Below are positions 17,013 to 25,373 of a DNA stretch of 27,751 nucleotides, piece by piece. Numbering within the stretch: the first letter of the stretch is position 1; each line of letters starts with the position of its first letter. Below the pieces are notes generated by a model. It had not been told where the DNA came from, made no database searches, and saw only the letters and a list, made by a program, of their open reading frames with translations. Both the position numbers and the translations under genes were made by a program. The stretch lies in the IMG/VR virus record IMGVR_UViG_3300030090_004797, positions 1-27,751 of that record. One strand, written 5' to 3'. The stretch comes from a virus.

Positions 17013-18368
17013 TTAATGTTTTATCCACTTAGATTTTGCTCTAAGCATTTGAGTTAATTCTTCTAATTTTATATTTGATAATCTAAGTTTAGCTTTTCTT
17101 GTTTCTGCAAATCTTTCTTTTTTTAATCTTTGAACTAAATATTCAGGGGTGTTTGCTTTTGAAGCTAATACAGCATGAGTAATCCATTTATACATAGCTT
17201 CTTCTGCCATCTTGTGAACTCTCATTTCCTCGTCTGTACCTAAACCGTCACTTATATAATCTATTATTACAGTTTTTCCAGCAATATTAGAGCTAAAATG
17301 TATTTTTCCTTTGTCACAATCAATATAATAAGAACCGTTTACTTGAGCGTGATAAGGGTCTAGTCCATATCTTTGTCCTATATTTAAGTCGTATATATCA
17401 TCATCAACCTCGTAATCATCGTTTGTATTTGCCGACGGTACATGAGACTTATAGTTAGACCAAGCTGTTGAATCTTCAGCTGGTAGTGTAAAGTTTATTT
17501 CTGGTTCACTAACAGAATCAAAATAAGACATTGTTGAGGTAGTGATAACAGTTCCTTGTATATCTATAATAGTTGTGCCTGGTGAAAAAGCGAGGTTAGA
17601 CACAAGCATACCAACTTCAAGCATTTGTGCGTTTGCTAGAGAAGAAACCGTAATTTTATTATCGTTAGCTGACCATGTGTTAGCGTCTAAAGAAACATAT
17701 TTGTCTAGATTTGAAACAGCAGATCCGTCAACATTTGTAAAAGTTAAAGTTTCGTCTCCGTCAAAAGTAGGTGTTACACCAACAGCTGTTAAAACATTAG
17801 AACCATCTGCTAATTCAATAACTGTTTGAGTAGTAGAGTTTCTAACACTTAACACGTACGTTGCTGGAGGTATATTTGTGCCGCTAACTAACATACCAAC
17901 AACTATTTTGTCATAAATTTTATCAAGACCAACTATATTTAAATTTGAGTCAAGTGTTCCTACGGCTTGTAGTATGTAATTATCATCACCGTCTTTAAAA
18001 GGTGCTTTTTTAGGATTAGAAGTATTACTTAACGTGGGGTATAATGGATGTTTTATACCAGCGCTGTCTACCCAGCTAATTTTAGTATAGTTAACATAAT
18101 CTTGTGGTAACGGCTCTACTAATGTTGCACCAATCTCTACCTCAAGTGATTTACAAGATTTAAAAACATCAAAACTAAACTCTTGCATACCTCTCATTGC
18201 GTGAAAAGCAACATCTGTTCTTCTAGCTTTGTTTATTATCTTGTCTTCACCTACATAGACAACCATGAATTGATCTATAATATCTTTTAAACTTATAAAC
18301 TGATAGTTACCATACAGGTCGTCATTGTCGTAGTAAACTTGTTGTGATTGATTGTTTAAGTAAGCCAT
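17013..18368 (-). CDS. Putative head-tail connector/neck protein (451 aa) with two beta-module insertions
   Basis: The outer parts look like one conserved protein: residues 1-125 (ISLKDIIDQFMVVYVGED, LPQDYVNYTKISWVD) and 325-451 (IGQRYGLDPYHAQVNG, KIHFSSNIAGKTVIIDY, then a basic helical C-terminus rich in Lys and Arg). Between them are two related beta modules, about residues 140-212 ('VGMLVSGTNIPP...LTFTN') and 225-294 ('VGMLVSNLAFSPGT...INFTL'). I recognise the conserved parts as a structural protein of marine phage clusters; position between the 236-residue connector candidate and the giant tail protein suggests a neck or tail-collar role. No enzyme motif, signal peptide or membrane segment is seen. 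It lies 4 bases after the preceding stop and 3 bases before the next ATG. Confidence 0.55.
   Translation of the reverse strand: MAYLNNQSQQVYYDNDDLYGNYQFISLKDIIDQFMVVYVGEDKIINKARRTDVAFHAMRGMQEFSFDVFKSCKSLEVEIGATLVEPLPQDYVNYTKISWVDSAGIKHPLYPTLSNTSNPKKAPFKDGDDNYILQAVGTLDSNLNIVGLDKIYDKIVVGMLVSGTNIPPATYVLSVRNSTTQTVIELADGSNVLTAVGVTPTFDGDETLTFTNVDGSAVSNLDKYVSLDANTWSANDNKITVSSLANAQMLEVGMLVSNLAFSPGTTIIDIQGTVITTSTMSYFDSVSEPEINFTLPAEDSTAWSNYKSHVPSANTNDDYEVDDDIYDLNIGQRYGLDPYHAQVNGSYYIDCDKGKIHFSSNIAGKTVIIDYISDGLGTDEEMRVHKMAEEAMYKWITHAVLASKANTPEYLVQRLKKERFAETRKAKLRLSNIKLEELTQMLRAKSKWIKH
17487..17951 (-). repeat. Tandem pair of beta modules inside the 451-aa neck protein
   Basis: Codons for residues 140-212 (17733-17951) and 225-294 (17487-17696) each encode 'VGMLVS', a short Pro-Gly/Pro turn, a V/I-rich strand ending in T-x-I or V-I-T, and a closing 'TLTFTN' or 'EINFTL' strand. 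The two are clearly related in layout but diverged in sequence. Confidence 0.55.
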
Positions 18369-18372
18369 TTAT

Positions 18373-19083
18373 TTATATTTTTTCTTGTTGTTTTTCTAGT
18401 GTTTCCATACCTTGACCACCTTGTAAAATATCTTGGTGTTTCATAGACAATCCTGCAAGTTTTAATATTTTAAAAACTAATTCTGGCTGCTCTGATTCGT
18501 GTAGCTCAAAATGCGTGGTTTTGTTTGGATTAGGATCGTGTAGTGCTTTTCCAGAAATTACAAAATAACCCCATTGAGGTTCTGCTGGCAGTCTATAAGC
18601 GTGAACTCCAATACCTGTAAAAACAGGACTTCCATTGTTTACTAAAATTCTGTCAGTTCTTTGTGTAAAAATAGGAGAAGTAGCACTTGGTCTTGTCAAG
18701 TAAGGAGAGTTTGCGGTTTGACTATATTCTTTTGGGTCTAAATAATCACATTGCACATTATTTACTGAAACCATAACCATTCTATATATTTCGTCTATTA
18801 ATATAATAGCGTTACCAGCTGTAGACCAAGTACTAGTTTGGTTTGGTCCATAAGTTCTATAAAATATATCTAGTTTTTGTTTTACTAACTCCGCTGTTTC
18901 TTTGTTTAAGTTCTTTAACCCAGATCTTAACTCAAAATTATTAACATCATAAAAATATTGCTCAAATATTTCTCTTTGCGCTAAATTAGCAAACAAGTTG
19001 AACTCCTGAGGTGTTATATATCCTCTTTGCTCTTTGTTTGCTATAGCTAAAACTTGTTGATATACTGTGTCTATATTTACCAT
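18373..19083 (-). CDS. Putative head-tail adaptor/connector protein (236 aa)
   Basis: The N-terminus reads VYQQVLAIANKEQRGYITPQ followed by EFNLFANLAQREIFEQYF, an alpha-helical opening I recognise from neck-region proteins of marine and Bacteroidetes phages. A helical region up to about residue 75 is followed by a beta-rich middle (IILIDEIYRMVMVSVNN; RILVNNGSPVFTG; WGYFVISGKALHDPNPNKT) and a helical, Gln/Lys-rich C-terminus. Length and fold order resemble podoviral adaptor proteins such as T7 gp11 (about 200 residues), which bridge portal and nozzle; true homology is not shown. It follows the 54-residue gene by 9 bases and precedes the 451-residue gene by 4. No Shine-Dalgarno precedes the ATG. 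Confidence 0.58.
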   Translation of the reverse strand: MVNIDTVYQQVLAIANKEQRGYITPQEFNLFANLAQREIFEQYFYDVNNFELRSGLKNLNKETAELVKQKLDIFYRTYGPNQTSTWSTAGNAIILIDEIYRMVMVSVNNVQCDYLDPKEYSQTANSPYLTRPSATSPIFTQRTDRILVNNGSPVFTGIGVHAYRLPAEPQWGYFVISGKALHDPNPNKTTHFELHESEQPELVFKILKLAGLSMKHQDILQGGQGMETLEKQQEKI

Positions 19084-19092
19084 TTTGTTATT

Positions 19093-19257
19093 TTAAGGAT
19101 TATAAGGAAATAATCTATTTAGTGTTTCTTTTCTTTTGTCACAGCCACAATCTTTTCCTACTGCTTTACTTACTGTCTTTACAACTTTTTTAATACCAGT
19201 GGCAGTTGTTATTTTTTCTATAGTATCACCTAAACCTTTTGACCTTTGTTTTTGCAT
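19093..19257 (-). CDS. Small conserved DCGCD-motif protein (54 aa)
   Basis: A short gene between the capsid-neck hairpin and the 236-residue connector gene. The protein begins MQKQRSKGLGDTIEKITTAT, continues GIKKVVKTVSKAVGK, and ends DCGCDKRKETLNRLFPYNP. I recognise the layout 'GLGDTIxKIT...TGIKxxV...GxxCGCDxRKxxLNxxFP' as a recurrent small protein of Bacteroidetes and marine phages with no assigned function. The Cys-Gly-Cys-Asp cluster could bind metal or form a disulfide, and the amphipathic Lys-rich N-terminal half could contact DNA or another virion protein; both are inference. The start at 19257 is chosen because the conserved GLGDTI motif begins a few residues later; the stop is TAA at 19093-19095, 9 bases before the next ATG. 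Confidence 0.85.
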   Translation of the reverse strand: MQKQRSKGLGDTIEKITTATGIKKVVKTVSKAVGKDCGCDKRKETLNRLFPYNP

Positions 19258-19275
19258 ATATTTAATTTGTAGTTA

Positions 19276-19297
19276 CGATCGCCCCGTAGGGCGACCG
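19276..19297 (-). terminator. GC-rich hairpin with UACG loop (terminator-like, no U-run)
   Basis: On the minus strand, arm CGGTCGCCC pairs with GGGCGATCG (9 pairs, one G-U) around the loop TACG, giving a C(UACG)G cap of the very stable UNCG class. It lies 13 bases after the 274-residue gene and 18 bases before the 54-residue gene. The sequence after it is TAACTACAAATTAAA, not a U-run, so strong intrinsic termination is doubtful. An RNA-processing or pause site is equally possible. Confidence 0.55.
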
Positions 19298-19310
19298 CTC
19301 TACAGTTTGA

Positions 19311-20135
19311 TTAGTTGTTTAATCTTTTTTCAATGTTCTTATAAATTTCCATACCTTCGTCGGTCTTAAACCAGGCCGCTAAAGCAGAGTAAGGATGTTC
19401 ATCATAAGGAACTGTCATTAATCTTCTATCGTTAGAAGCCCAAACAAAATACCTTTGATCTTGTGATAGTTTTATAATGTTCATTTCGGTAGCTTTTATA
19501 CCAAAATTTCTCAACATAACGTTGTCGTCATTTATTAACTCTAAGAACAAAATTGGGTTTCTCTTAGCATATAGTAGTAAATCTCTTTTAAGTTCGCTAG
19601 AACTCATCTCTGACACTCTAGAACCTAACTCTACACGCATAACAGCTTCTGCCATTTCAATATCTAAGTTTCTAGCCGCTAAAATAGCGTCAGCTTCTAT
19701 TTCTAACCATTCCATTTGGTCTTCAGCAACTTTAACTGGCTCCCACTCGTAATAAACTTTGTCTTTATGAGGGTGGTATAAACTTAAAAGTTTTTGTAAC
19801 GTTTGTTTATTTCTAGGAACATGAAGTGCTCCTGATCTAAATATAATATGTTCTAACCTATGCTCACCTTTCATTTCATCAACAAACGGTGTTGTTTGGT
19901 TTCTAGTGTATTTTAATTCTCTTTCAAAACCTTTTTCTTCGTCAAAATAATAAATACCAGTACCTTTAACAATGTAAGACAAAGGTTTCTTTCTTGACTT
20001 TAAGTAGTAAACCCTATCTTTTATTTCCCATTTAGGTTTTTTAGGTTCGGTTTTTTTAGGTTTTGGTGTTTCTACAACAGGTGTTTCAACAACAGGTACC
20101 TCTACCTCTTTTTTTGTTTCTTGTTTTTTTGCCAT
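19311..20135 (-). CDS. Conserved capsid-adjacent protein of unknown function (274 aa)
   Basis: The first ~37 residues are a Lys/Pro/Val/Glu tail with repeated 'VPVVETPVVETP' and KPKKTEPKKPK, probably disordered. Residues 38-135 are beta-rich (RVYYLKSRKKPLSYIV, GIYYFDEEKGFERELKY, IIFRSGALHVPRNKQTLQK). The rest is mostly helical (EIEADAILAARNLDIEMAEA, SSELKRDLLLYAKRNP, LRNFGIKATEMNIIK). I recognise this family as a conserved neighbour of the major capsid gene in marine phages; no function is assigned. A decoration or head-completion role is inferred from position. It is the only gene here flanked on both sides by stable hairpins, so it may be transcribed or processed separately from capsid and neck genes. 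Its leader, ending ATATTATATTATG, closely matches that of the scaffold gene. Confidence 0.65.
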   Translation of the reverse strand: MAKKQETKKEVEVPVVETPVVETPKPKKTEPKKPKWEIKDRVYYLKSRKKPLSYIVKGTGIYYFDEEKGFERELKYTRNQTTPFVDEMKGEHRLEHIIFRSGALHVPRNKQTLQKLLSLYHPHKDKVYYEWEPVKVAEDQMEWLEIEADAILAARNLDIEMAEAVMRVELGSRVSEMSSSELKRDLLLYAKRNPILFLELINDDNVMLRNFGIKATEMNIIKLSQDQRYFVWASNDRRLMTVPYDEHPYSALAAWFKTDEGMEIYKNIEKRLNN

Positions 20136-20152
20136 AATATAATATATAATAA
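20136..20152 (-). promoter_or_regulatory. A/T-only translation leader shared with the scaffold gene
   Basis: The bases directly before the ATG are only A and T. The 11 bases nearest the start codon are identical to those before the scaffold gene. No purine-rich Shine-Dalgarno is present. This is the usual form in Bacteroidetes, where A/T-rich leaders replace Shine-Dalgarno pairing. Confidence 0.5.
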
Positions 20153-20168
20153 AATTAATAAAATAAAA

Positions 20169-20190
20169 GGCCGAGGCCGAAGCCCCGGTC
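20169..20190 (-). terminator. Intrinsic terminator after the major capsid gene (UUCG tetraloop)
   Basis: On the minus strand, arm GACCGGGGC pairs with GCCTCGGCC (9 positions, one G-U and one A-C mismatch) around the loop TTCG, forming a C(UUCG)G cap, the most stable tetraloop class. It is followed by TTTTATTTTATTAATTTT, a U-rich tract. It starts 15 bases after the capsid stop codon and ends 33 bases before the next start. It would end most capsid transcripts and let part read through to the neck genes. Confidence 0.85.
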
Positions 20191-20205
20191 TTTTTATAAA
20201 AATGC

Positions 20206-21708
20206 TTACTTCATTAACATAAAGTTGTTAGCACCTTGAGTAATCAAACATCTTTCAGATAACATGTGGATTTGCATTGCATCTAAAGCTGAAGTAGCAG
20301 CACCTACAGAACCTGTAACCCAAGTCTTAAGTCTTCTATCATCAGTTTGAGAAGCTCTATATCTAACATGTAAGAAAGGACGCTTCATGTTTCTACCTAA
20401 CATTTGGTCATAAACAGAAGATACACCAGCTGGGATAATAACTCCTCTAATAGCGTTAACAGTATCTCTTGAGTTTATACCTCCTCTTGTAGCTTTGTCA
20501 TTTAAGTATCTGAAGTCAGACTTGTAGAAGTCATAAGAACCTCTTCTGAAACCAGAGAAACCTAAATTAAGTGCCATATCTTCAGAGTTGTCAAATACTC
20601 CATAAGAAGTACCACCAGCTCCGTAAGAGTTCATAGAAGCTAACATATCGTCAATAGCTAAAGATGTAGCTCTATTAACAAATAACATGTTTTCTTCAAT
20701 AGCACCTTGAGAATCAAACTCAGCTAATATCGCGTCAAACTCAGCTAAATCAGTAGCAGCGTTAACACCAGTAATACCAGTAGTAATGTTACCTCTTGTT
20801 TCGATAGCATCAAATAAACCTTGAGTACCAAAGTGGTCAGTTGAAGTATCTCCTAAGTAAGCATCAACAGTAGACTGATCAGTATCACCCATGATAGCTT
20901 CAAGCATAGTCATTTCTAAGTAATCAACAAATCTAGCTCTTGTGTCAGCTTCAGCTTTTAAGTACCATAAGTAACCAGCAGCACCCATTTCACTAGCGAT
21001 TTCAACCCAACCAACTCTTGAAGCATCAGATCCAGAAACTTGATAAAAGTCTTTCATAATGATCGGCTTGTTAGAGAAAGAAGTAAATTGAGGCTCGTTA
21101 GCTTGACGAGTAGTAGAGTTTTGGTAATCGTCACCTTTTCTGTATTCAGAACCGATAACTAGTAATGTAGCTGAATCACCAGAACCAGTAGCTAAACCTG
21201 CGTTAGCACCAGTTGCTGTAGTGTTACCAGCGTCATACAAAGCTACAGCTACTTGGTCGTTAGAAACCTCAGTAACTAAACCTTTAACAGTAGCATTTGC
21301 GTCAGCTACTAATACCATATCGTTAACTCTAACACCGTGATCAATACTAGCTGTATCAACAGCGTTACCATCAATATCAGTATCGATTTCAAAAGTAAAA
21401 CCATTGTTAGTACCAGTAATTTGGTTAGCGCCGTTAGCGATGTGACCTTTGTAAGAAAGGTGTAATCTACCTTGCTCTGACCAAACAACTTGATCAGCAG
21501 TCATAGATTCTTCAGCACCTACTTGAGCTAAGAAACCTGAAATAGTTCTTGGTCCAAAAACCTCAGCTTCTTTCTCCATTAGGTCTGGTAAATATTGTTG
21601 CGCCCAACCTTGTCCAGCTGTAGACGCTAAGTCTAGGTAGTTACTTTGTAGTGCCTGTCTAGTAGGAGCAGGAACACTATTAAGACTACCACCTGCAGTA
21701 ATTGCCAT
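20206..21708 (-). CDS. Major capsid protein
   Basis: The 500-residue product starts MAITAGGSLNSVPAPTRQAL, then QSNYLDLASTAGQGWAQQYL, a lead typical of capsid proteins of marine tailed phages. Residues about 70-165 include a beta insertion (VRVNDMVLVADANATVKGLV) like an E-loop or added surface domain. The helical spine is seen in AGYLWYLKAEADTRARFVDY and LEMTMLEAIMGDT. The rest alternates helix and strand and ends CLITQGANNFMLMK. Several facts agree with the call: length, position directly after an acidic scaffold and before neck genes, and a strong terminator directly downstream as expected for the most abundant virion protein. The HK97 fold is inferred; by eye no cleavage site can be fixed. 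The ATG follows the leader ACATTACATT. Confidence 0.9.
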   Translation of the reverse strand: MAITAGGSLNSVPAPTRQALQSNYLDLASTAGQGWAQQYLPDLMEKEAEVFGPRTISGFLAQVGAEESMTADQVVWSEQGRLHLSYKGHIANGANQITGTNNGFTFEIDTDIDGNAVDTASIDHGVRVNDMVLVADANATVKGLVTEVSNDQVAVALYDAGNTTATGANAGLATGSGDSATLLVIGSEYRKGDDYQNSTTRQANEPQFTSFSNKPIIMKDFYQVSGSDASRVGWVEIASEMGAAGYLWYLKAEADTRARFVDYLEMTMLEAIMGDTDQSTVDAYLGDTSTDHFGTQGLFDAIETRGNITTGITGVNAATDLAEFDAILAEFDSQGAIEENMLFVNRATSLAIDDMLASMNSYGAGGTSYGVFDNSEDMALNLGFSGFRRGSYDFYKSDFRYLNDKATRGGINSRDTVNAIRGVIIPAGVSSVYDQMLGRNMKRPFLHVRYRASQTDDRRLKTWVTGSVGAATSALDAMQIHMLSERCLITQGANNFMLMK

Positions 21709-21731
21709 AATGTAATGTTTTTAAATTGTTA

Positions 21732-22922
21732 TTATTTTTTGTTTTTAATTTTAAACTTAAAATCAGAAGAACTTTCACCAACAACCCTAGCTTTTATACC
21801 ATCAACTTTTATATTTTCATGTGCTTGTCTTGGTCTCATGTCAATGTTTTTTGACTTACTGATACTGTCTTTCATTGCATCAGCTCTTCCTTGCTCATAA
21901 AAATGTTTTGCGATAGCATCCGCGTTCATAGCTGTATAAAGAGATTTATGATAACCCGCAGCGTCTTTTAAAGCCATTTTTTTATCTAAAAACTTTTTAG
22001 TAAAATTGTTTAAATCGCTTTGCGTGTTTTTAACCTCATCAGCATTTTTAACGTTAAACCTGTATTTTTTATCACCAACATTATATTCAAAACCTTTGAA
22101 CTTGTCGTTAAAAACCTCATTAGTTTTTTGTGTAAAAATTTCAGAGTTTGCTTCAGCTGCTTTTCTTGTCGTTTCTGACTCTTCGTTGTATCTATTAAAA
22201 AAATCTATAGCCTTTTGTTGTTCAGATGTAAGCTTTGAACCAGCTTTGATTTCTTTATAGTATTTGGACTTTTGCCCGTCCAGGTGGCTTTTAGCGTTGG
22301 CAACTTGCTCTTTAAACGCTAGTTTTTTTCTTTTTATTTCTATTTCCTCATCCACATCTTCGTCAAAAGAAAATCTATCTTCTAGTAAAAAGTTTATTTC
22401 TTCTATGTTTAAATGAGGTTTTGTTTGTTTATAATATTCGTACAATAATTCAGAATCATCAAGTTTGCTATAATCCTTGTTTAATTTTACATAGTCGTTT
22501 AAATCTCCACCAGTTTCTTGCATAAAGTCTACAAGTTTTTGTATATCTTCTGGTAGCGGTTCTTGTTTTTCTACAGGTTTGACGACGGTGTTCTCGATTT
22601 TTGTTTCTAGCTCTTCAACTTTTTCTTCTTCTATTTTTTCGTCTTCTTTTACTTCTTCTAAAACTGAAGTTTCTTGTGTTTGATCTTCCTGTTGTACTTC
22701 TTCTTGTTCCGGTACGGTTGTGGTGTCTTCAACGAGTTCAACCACTCCGCTGTTGTAAGTATTATCTTCTTTAGCTTCTTGTTTGGTTTCATTTTCTTTT
22801 GGTTTATCCATGTTGATAACAAAATCTCCATGCTCGTTTGTTTCTGGTTTTTTAACTTCTTCAACATTTTCAGTTGGTTGATTTGTAGTTTCTTCTACTA
22901 CTTTTTCATTTTTTTCTTCCAT
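21732..22922 (-). CDS. Capsid assembly scaffold protein
   Basis: The 396-residue protein lies between portal and capsid genes, the standard place for a scaffold. Residues 1-130 are extremely acidic and low in complexity (many Glu, Thr, Val, Gln and Lys; EEKIEEEKVEELETK). Residues 130-215 contain 'LVDFMQETGGDLNDYVKLNK' and a probably coiled-coil stretch; 215-330 are helical with 'EIFTQKTNEVFNDKFKG'. The C-terminus is basic (VVGESSSDFKFKIKNKK), as in scaffolds whose basic tail binds the capsid shell. No cysteine and no protease motif is seen, so exit or degradation would need another factor. Portal stop and scaffold ATG are 28 bases apart, and 23 bases separate its stop from the capsid ATG. Confidence 0.8.
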   Translation of the reverse strand: MEEKNEKVVEETTNQPTENVEEVKKPETNEHGDFVINMDKPKENETKQEAKEDNTYNSGVVELVEDTTTVPEQEEVQQEDQTQETSVLEEVKEDEKIEEEKVEELETKIENTVVKPVEKQEPLPEDIQKLVDFMQETGGDLNDYVKLNKDYSKLDDSELLYEYYKQTKPHLNIEEINFLLEDRFSFDEDVDEEIEIKRKKLAFKEQVANAKSHLDGQKSKYYKEIKAGSKLTSEQQKAIDFFNRYNEESETTRKAAEANSEIFTQKTNEVFNDKFKGFEYNVGDKKYRFNVKNADEVKNTQSDLNNFTKKFLDKKMALKDAAGYHKSLYTAMNADAIAKHFYEQGRADAMKDSISKSKNIDMRPRQAHENIKVDGIKARVVGESSSDFKFKIKNKK

Positions 22923-22940
22923 AATATAATATAATAATAG
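22923..22940 (-). promoter_or_regulatory. A/T-only translation leader of the scaffold gene
   Basis: The sequence before the ATG is almost pure A/T (ATTATTATATTATATT). Its last 11 bases match the leader of the 274-residue gene exactly. It has no Shine-Dalgarno element. Confidence 0.5.
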
Positions 22941-22950
22941 TTAATAATTT

Positions 22951-25371
22951 TTATCTAGGATCAAAAGGCCCTAAATCAATACCGCCTCCTAATATATCAT
23001 TACCTGCAGACTCAAATCTTTTAGGTGGTTTACCAGTTGTTCTTTGATCTATAAGTTCTGATTGTTGCGAAGCTTGTATTCTTGTTCTTTCGTCTTTACG
23101 ATCTTCTTTTTGTCTTTCTCTTTCTTTCATACCATCTACTTCAATACCTTTTAGCTGCATGTTATACTGAAACTCTAAAGCCATTAAGTCTTTTTTATGC
23201 TGAACCTCTTGCATCATTTTTTGAGACTCAAGCTGCGCTTTTGTTTGTTCTAACTGTATTTGACTCTGTGCTAAAGCTTGGTTTTTTTGAACTTCAGTTG
23301 CAGCTGCTGCTTGTGCCGCTTGTTGATTAGCTTGAGACTGTAATTGTATATTACGCTCTTGCATAGCTTGATCTCTTTCTAGTTTTTTCTTTCTACGCAA
23401 CTTTAAAAGTTGATTAGCTAGTTTTATGTTTTTTATTTCTCTAATATCAATAGCATCAGCAAGTTCTATTATTTGTTGTTGTAGCGCCATTTGAATATTG
23501 TTTTCAAGCATCATGCGCTCTTCTTCATCTGGTTGTAAGTTTAAAAATATACCAAAGTCATACAAGTGCAACTCACTCATTTCTTTTAAAACTGCAGAGT
23601 TATGAACACCTATAGATTCTATAAAAGCTTCGTGTGTTGGTGAGTATTCTATAATATCAGATATTCTAAGCGACAAACACTCTGCAACCTCAGCTGTTAA
23701 GTATAAACCTGCTTGTAGTATATGTCTAGTTGCTGTGTTACTATTTGCTGCTGCTAGCTTTTGAACACCTACTAAAGCATTTTTATCTGGAGTTGTACCG
23801 TCTCTAGCCTCGTTCAAACCGGTTACATCTCTTATCATTTGTAGATAATAGTTATAATTACCTATAAGAGCTTGCATTTTATTTCCACCGCTACCACTAG
23901 TTATCTCTTGTATTGGAATTTTACCAGGGTTCATATCACCATCCTGCGTAAACGATCTACCAATAACAGAACCTGTTTGGAAGAACATGTTTAAAGCTTC
24001 TTGCGGATTATAGTTTGTACCGTTACCTAAATCTATTTCAGCTAAACCATCAGCGTCTAAATAAACACCATCAGGCACCATGCGAGATAACACTTGTTGA
24101 AGTTTTAAGTGTGTTAACTGTATCATGTCTGCAAAACTAGTTATTCTACTTACAATAGACTCTATTTTACCGTTATACATTCTAGGAGCAACTATAGCGT
24201 AATTCATTTTAACTTTATTATAATTGCTTTTTGGCCTAACCATATTTTTAGCCATACCCCAGTTTAAAAGCTTATCACTACCTAAAACTAAAGCACCTTC
24301 ATATAAACATTCAATAGATCTTAACATTTTACCAAAACCACCCTCCATATTTTCTGGTGGATTAAACTGATCATTTTTTGGAATAATTTTTTCAGCACCA
24401 GAAGCGGTTTCTTTTATTTTATAAACTTCGTTCATGTAAGTTTTATAATTAAAATATAAAACTTGAACAGTGTTGTTGTCTTCTTTTTTAGCAGAATAAG
24501 AAGAGTTATAATTAGACCTATTGTAAGTCTTGTTTTTCATTATATCTTCAAGGTCTGATTCTGTTAAATGTGGAAATTGTTTAGCTAGTTCGTTTACCGG
24601 TATAGATTTTACTTCACCAACATAATATATATCTTCAAAATAAGGAGAGTCTGTATAAGAGTAAACAAGATTCGCTGGATCAACATAATCAATAACAACA
24701 CCTTCTGATGTGTTGAAACTTGTTTTTACAGCACCTATACCTAGTACTGTTAAATCATAATAAAACTGTTTTTTGATAAGATCGTACCTATTACCTTCAA
24801 ACAAAGTGTTTAACGCTTGTTCTTCTGCTAGCTCAATAGATTGTTTGTATGTTAACTGCATGTGAAGTTCTAACTCTTCTTTTGTTTCAGGTAGTTCTTC
24901 TAATTCACTTTTTCTTATATCTAATTGAAGAGAATCTTGAACAGCGGCATGAAACTCTTTTAACCTCATATCGCTAAGTATGTCTTCCATATACTTTGTA
25001 CGCTTTGCTACTCCATAAGGATCTTGCGAGTACGCTTTTATATCATACGTCCTTTGCGACATACCATTAACAACTATATCTACAAATTTAGGTATAATTG
25101 GAACAGGTTTCCAGTCTAAATTAAGATAAGATAAATCACCGTTTATAGATAATTCATCTTTATATTTTTGTATTGATTGTTCTCCCCTAGCGTAAAGCCT
25201 TAAGTTGTGAAAGTTATTATGATTAGTTCTAAATCTATTAGAGCTTTTATCGTTGTTAAACCACTCTATTTCTATAGCTTTAGCAACTTTTAAACCATAT
25301 TCATAACTTAACTTTTCAGCATCGCTTACTGTTTGACTAGGAAAATAACTTTTAATGCCAGACTCTGCCAT
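22951..25371 (-). CDS. Portal protein
   Basis: The 806-residue protein follows the terminase by 2 bases. N-terminal features include RLYARGEQSIQKYKDEL (58-74) and DWKPVPIIPKFVDIVVNGMS (86-105), the 'arm and body' opening of long portals in marine and crAss-like phages. Next come VLGIGAVKTSFN with GVVIDYVDPANLVYSY, and a stem/crown part with MIRDVTGLNEARDGT then LVGVQKLAAANSNTATR. Residues about 655-775 are a Gln/Ala/Lys-rich coiled-coil likely to form the barrel extending into the head. The tail end is GGGIDLGPFDPR. The length fits long portals with barrels rather than the ~500-residue type. It forms the DNA channel that docks the terminase and, on the other side, the neck proteins. Confidence 0.9.
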   Translation of the reverse strand: MAESGIKSYFPSQTVSDAEKLSYEYGLKVAKAIEIEWFNNDKSSNRFRTNHNNFHNLRLYARGEQSIQKYKDELSINGDLSYLNLDWKPVPIIPKFVDIVVNGMSQRTYDIKAYSQDPYGVAKRTKYMEDILSDMRLKEFHAAVQDSLQLDIRKSELEELPETKEELELHMQLTYKQSIELAEEQALNTLFEGNRYDLIKKQFYYDLTVLGIGAVKTSFNTSEGVVIDYVDPANLVYSYTDSPYFEDIYYVGEVKSIPVNELAKQFPHLTESDLEDIMKNKTYNRSNYNSSYSAKKEDNNTVQVLYFNYKTYMNEVYKIKETASGAEKIIPKNDQFNPPENMEGGFGKMLRSIECLYEGALVLGSDKLLNWGMAKNMVRPKSNYNKVKMNYAIVAPRMYNGKIESIVSRITSFADMIQLTHLKLQQVLSRMVPDGVYLDADGLAEIDLGNGTNYNPQEALNMFFQTGSVIGRSFTQDGDMNPGKIPIQEITSGSGGNKMQALIGNYNYYLQMIRDVTGLNEARDGTTPDKNALVGVQKLAAANSNTATRHILQAGLYLTAEVAECLSLRISDIIEYSPTHEAFIESIGVHNSAVLKEMSELHLYDFGIFLNLQPDEEERMMLENNIQMALQQQIIELADAIDIREIKNIKLANQLLKLRRKKKLERDQAMQERNIQLQSQANQQAAQAAAATEVQKNQALAQSQIQLEQTKAQLESQKMMQEVQHKKDLMALEFQYNMQLKGIEVDGMKERERQKEDRKDERTRIQASQQSELIDQRTTGKPPKRFESAGNDILGGGIDLGPFDPR

Positions 25372-25373
25372 AT

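Noticed and set aside
18370-18377. TATAAATA on the minus strand, matching the T4-type late promoter
   Set aside because: It lies one base before the ATG of the 451-residue gene, so transcription would start inside the gene; it is expected by chance in such A/T-rich leaders, and other genes do not share it.
19136-19369. Plus-strand frame of 77 codons crossing the neck-region hairpin
   Set aside because: It runs opposite the 54-residue gene, whose conserved layout is convincing, and through the hairpin into the end of the 274-residue gene; no leader or family support.
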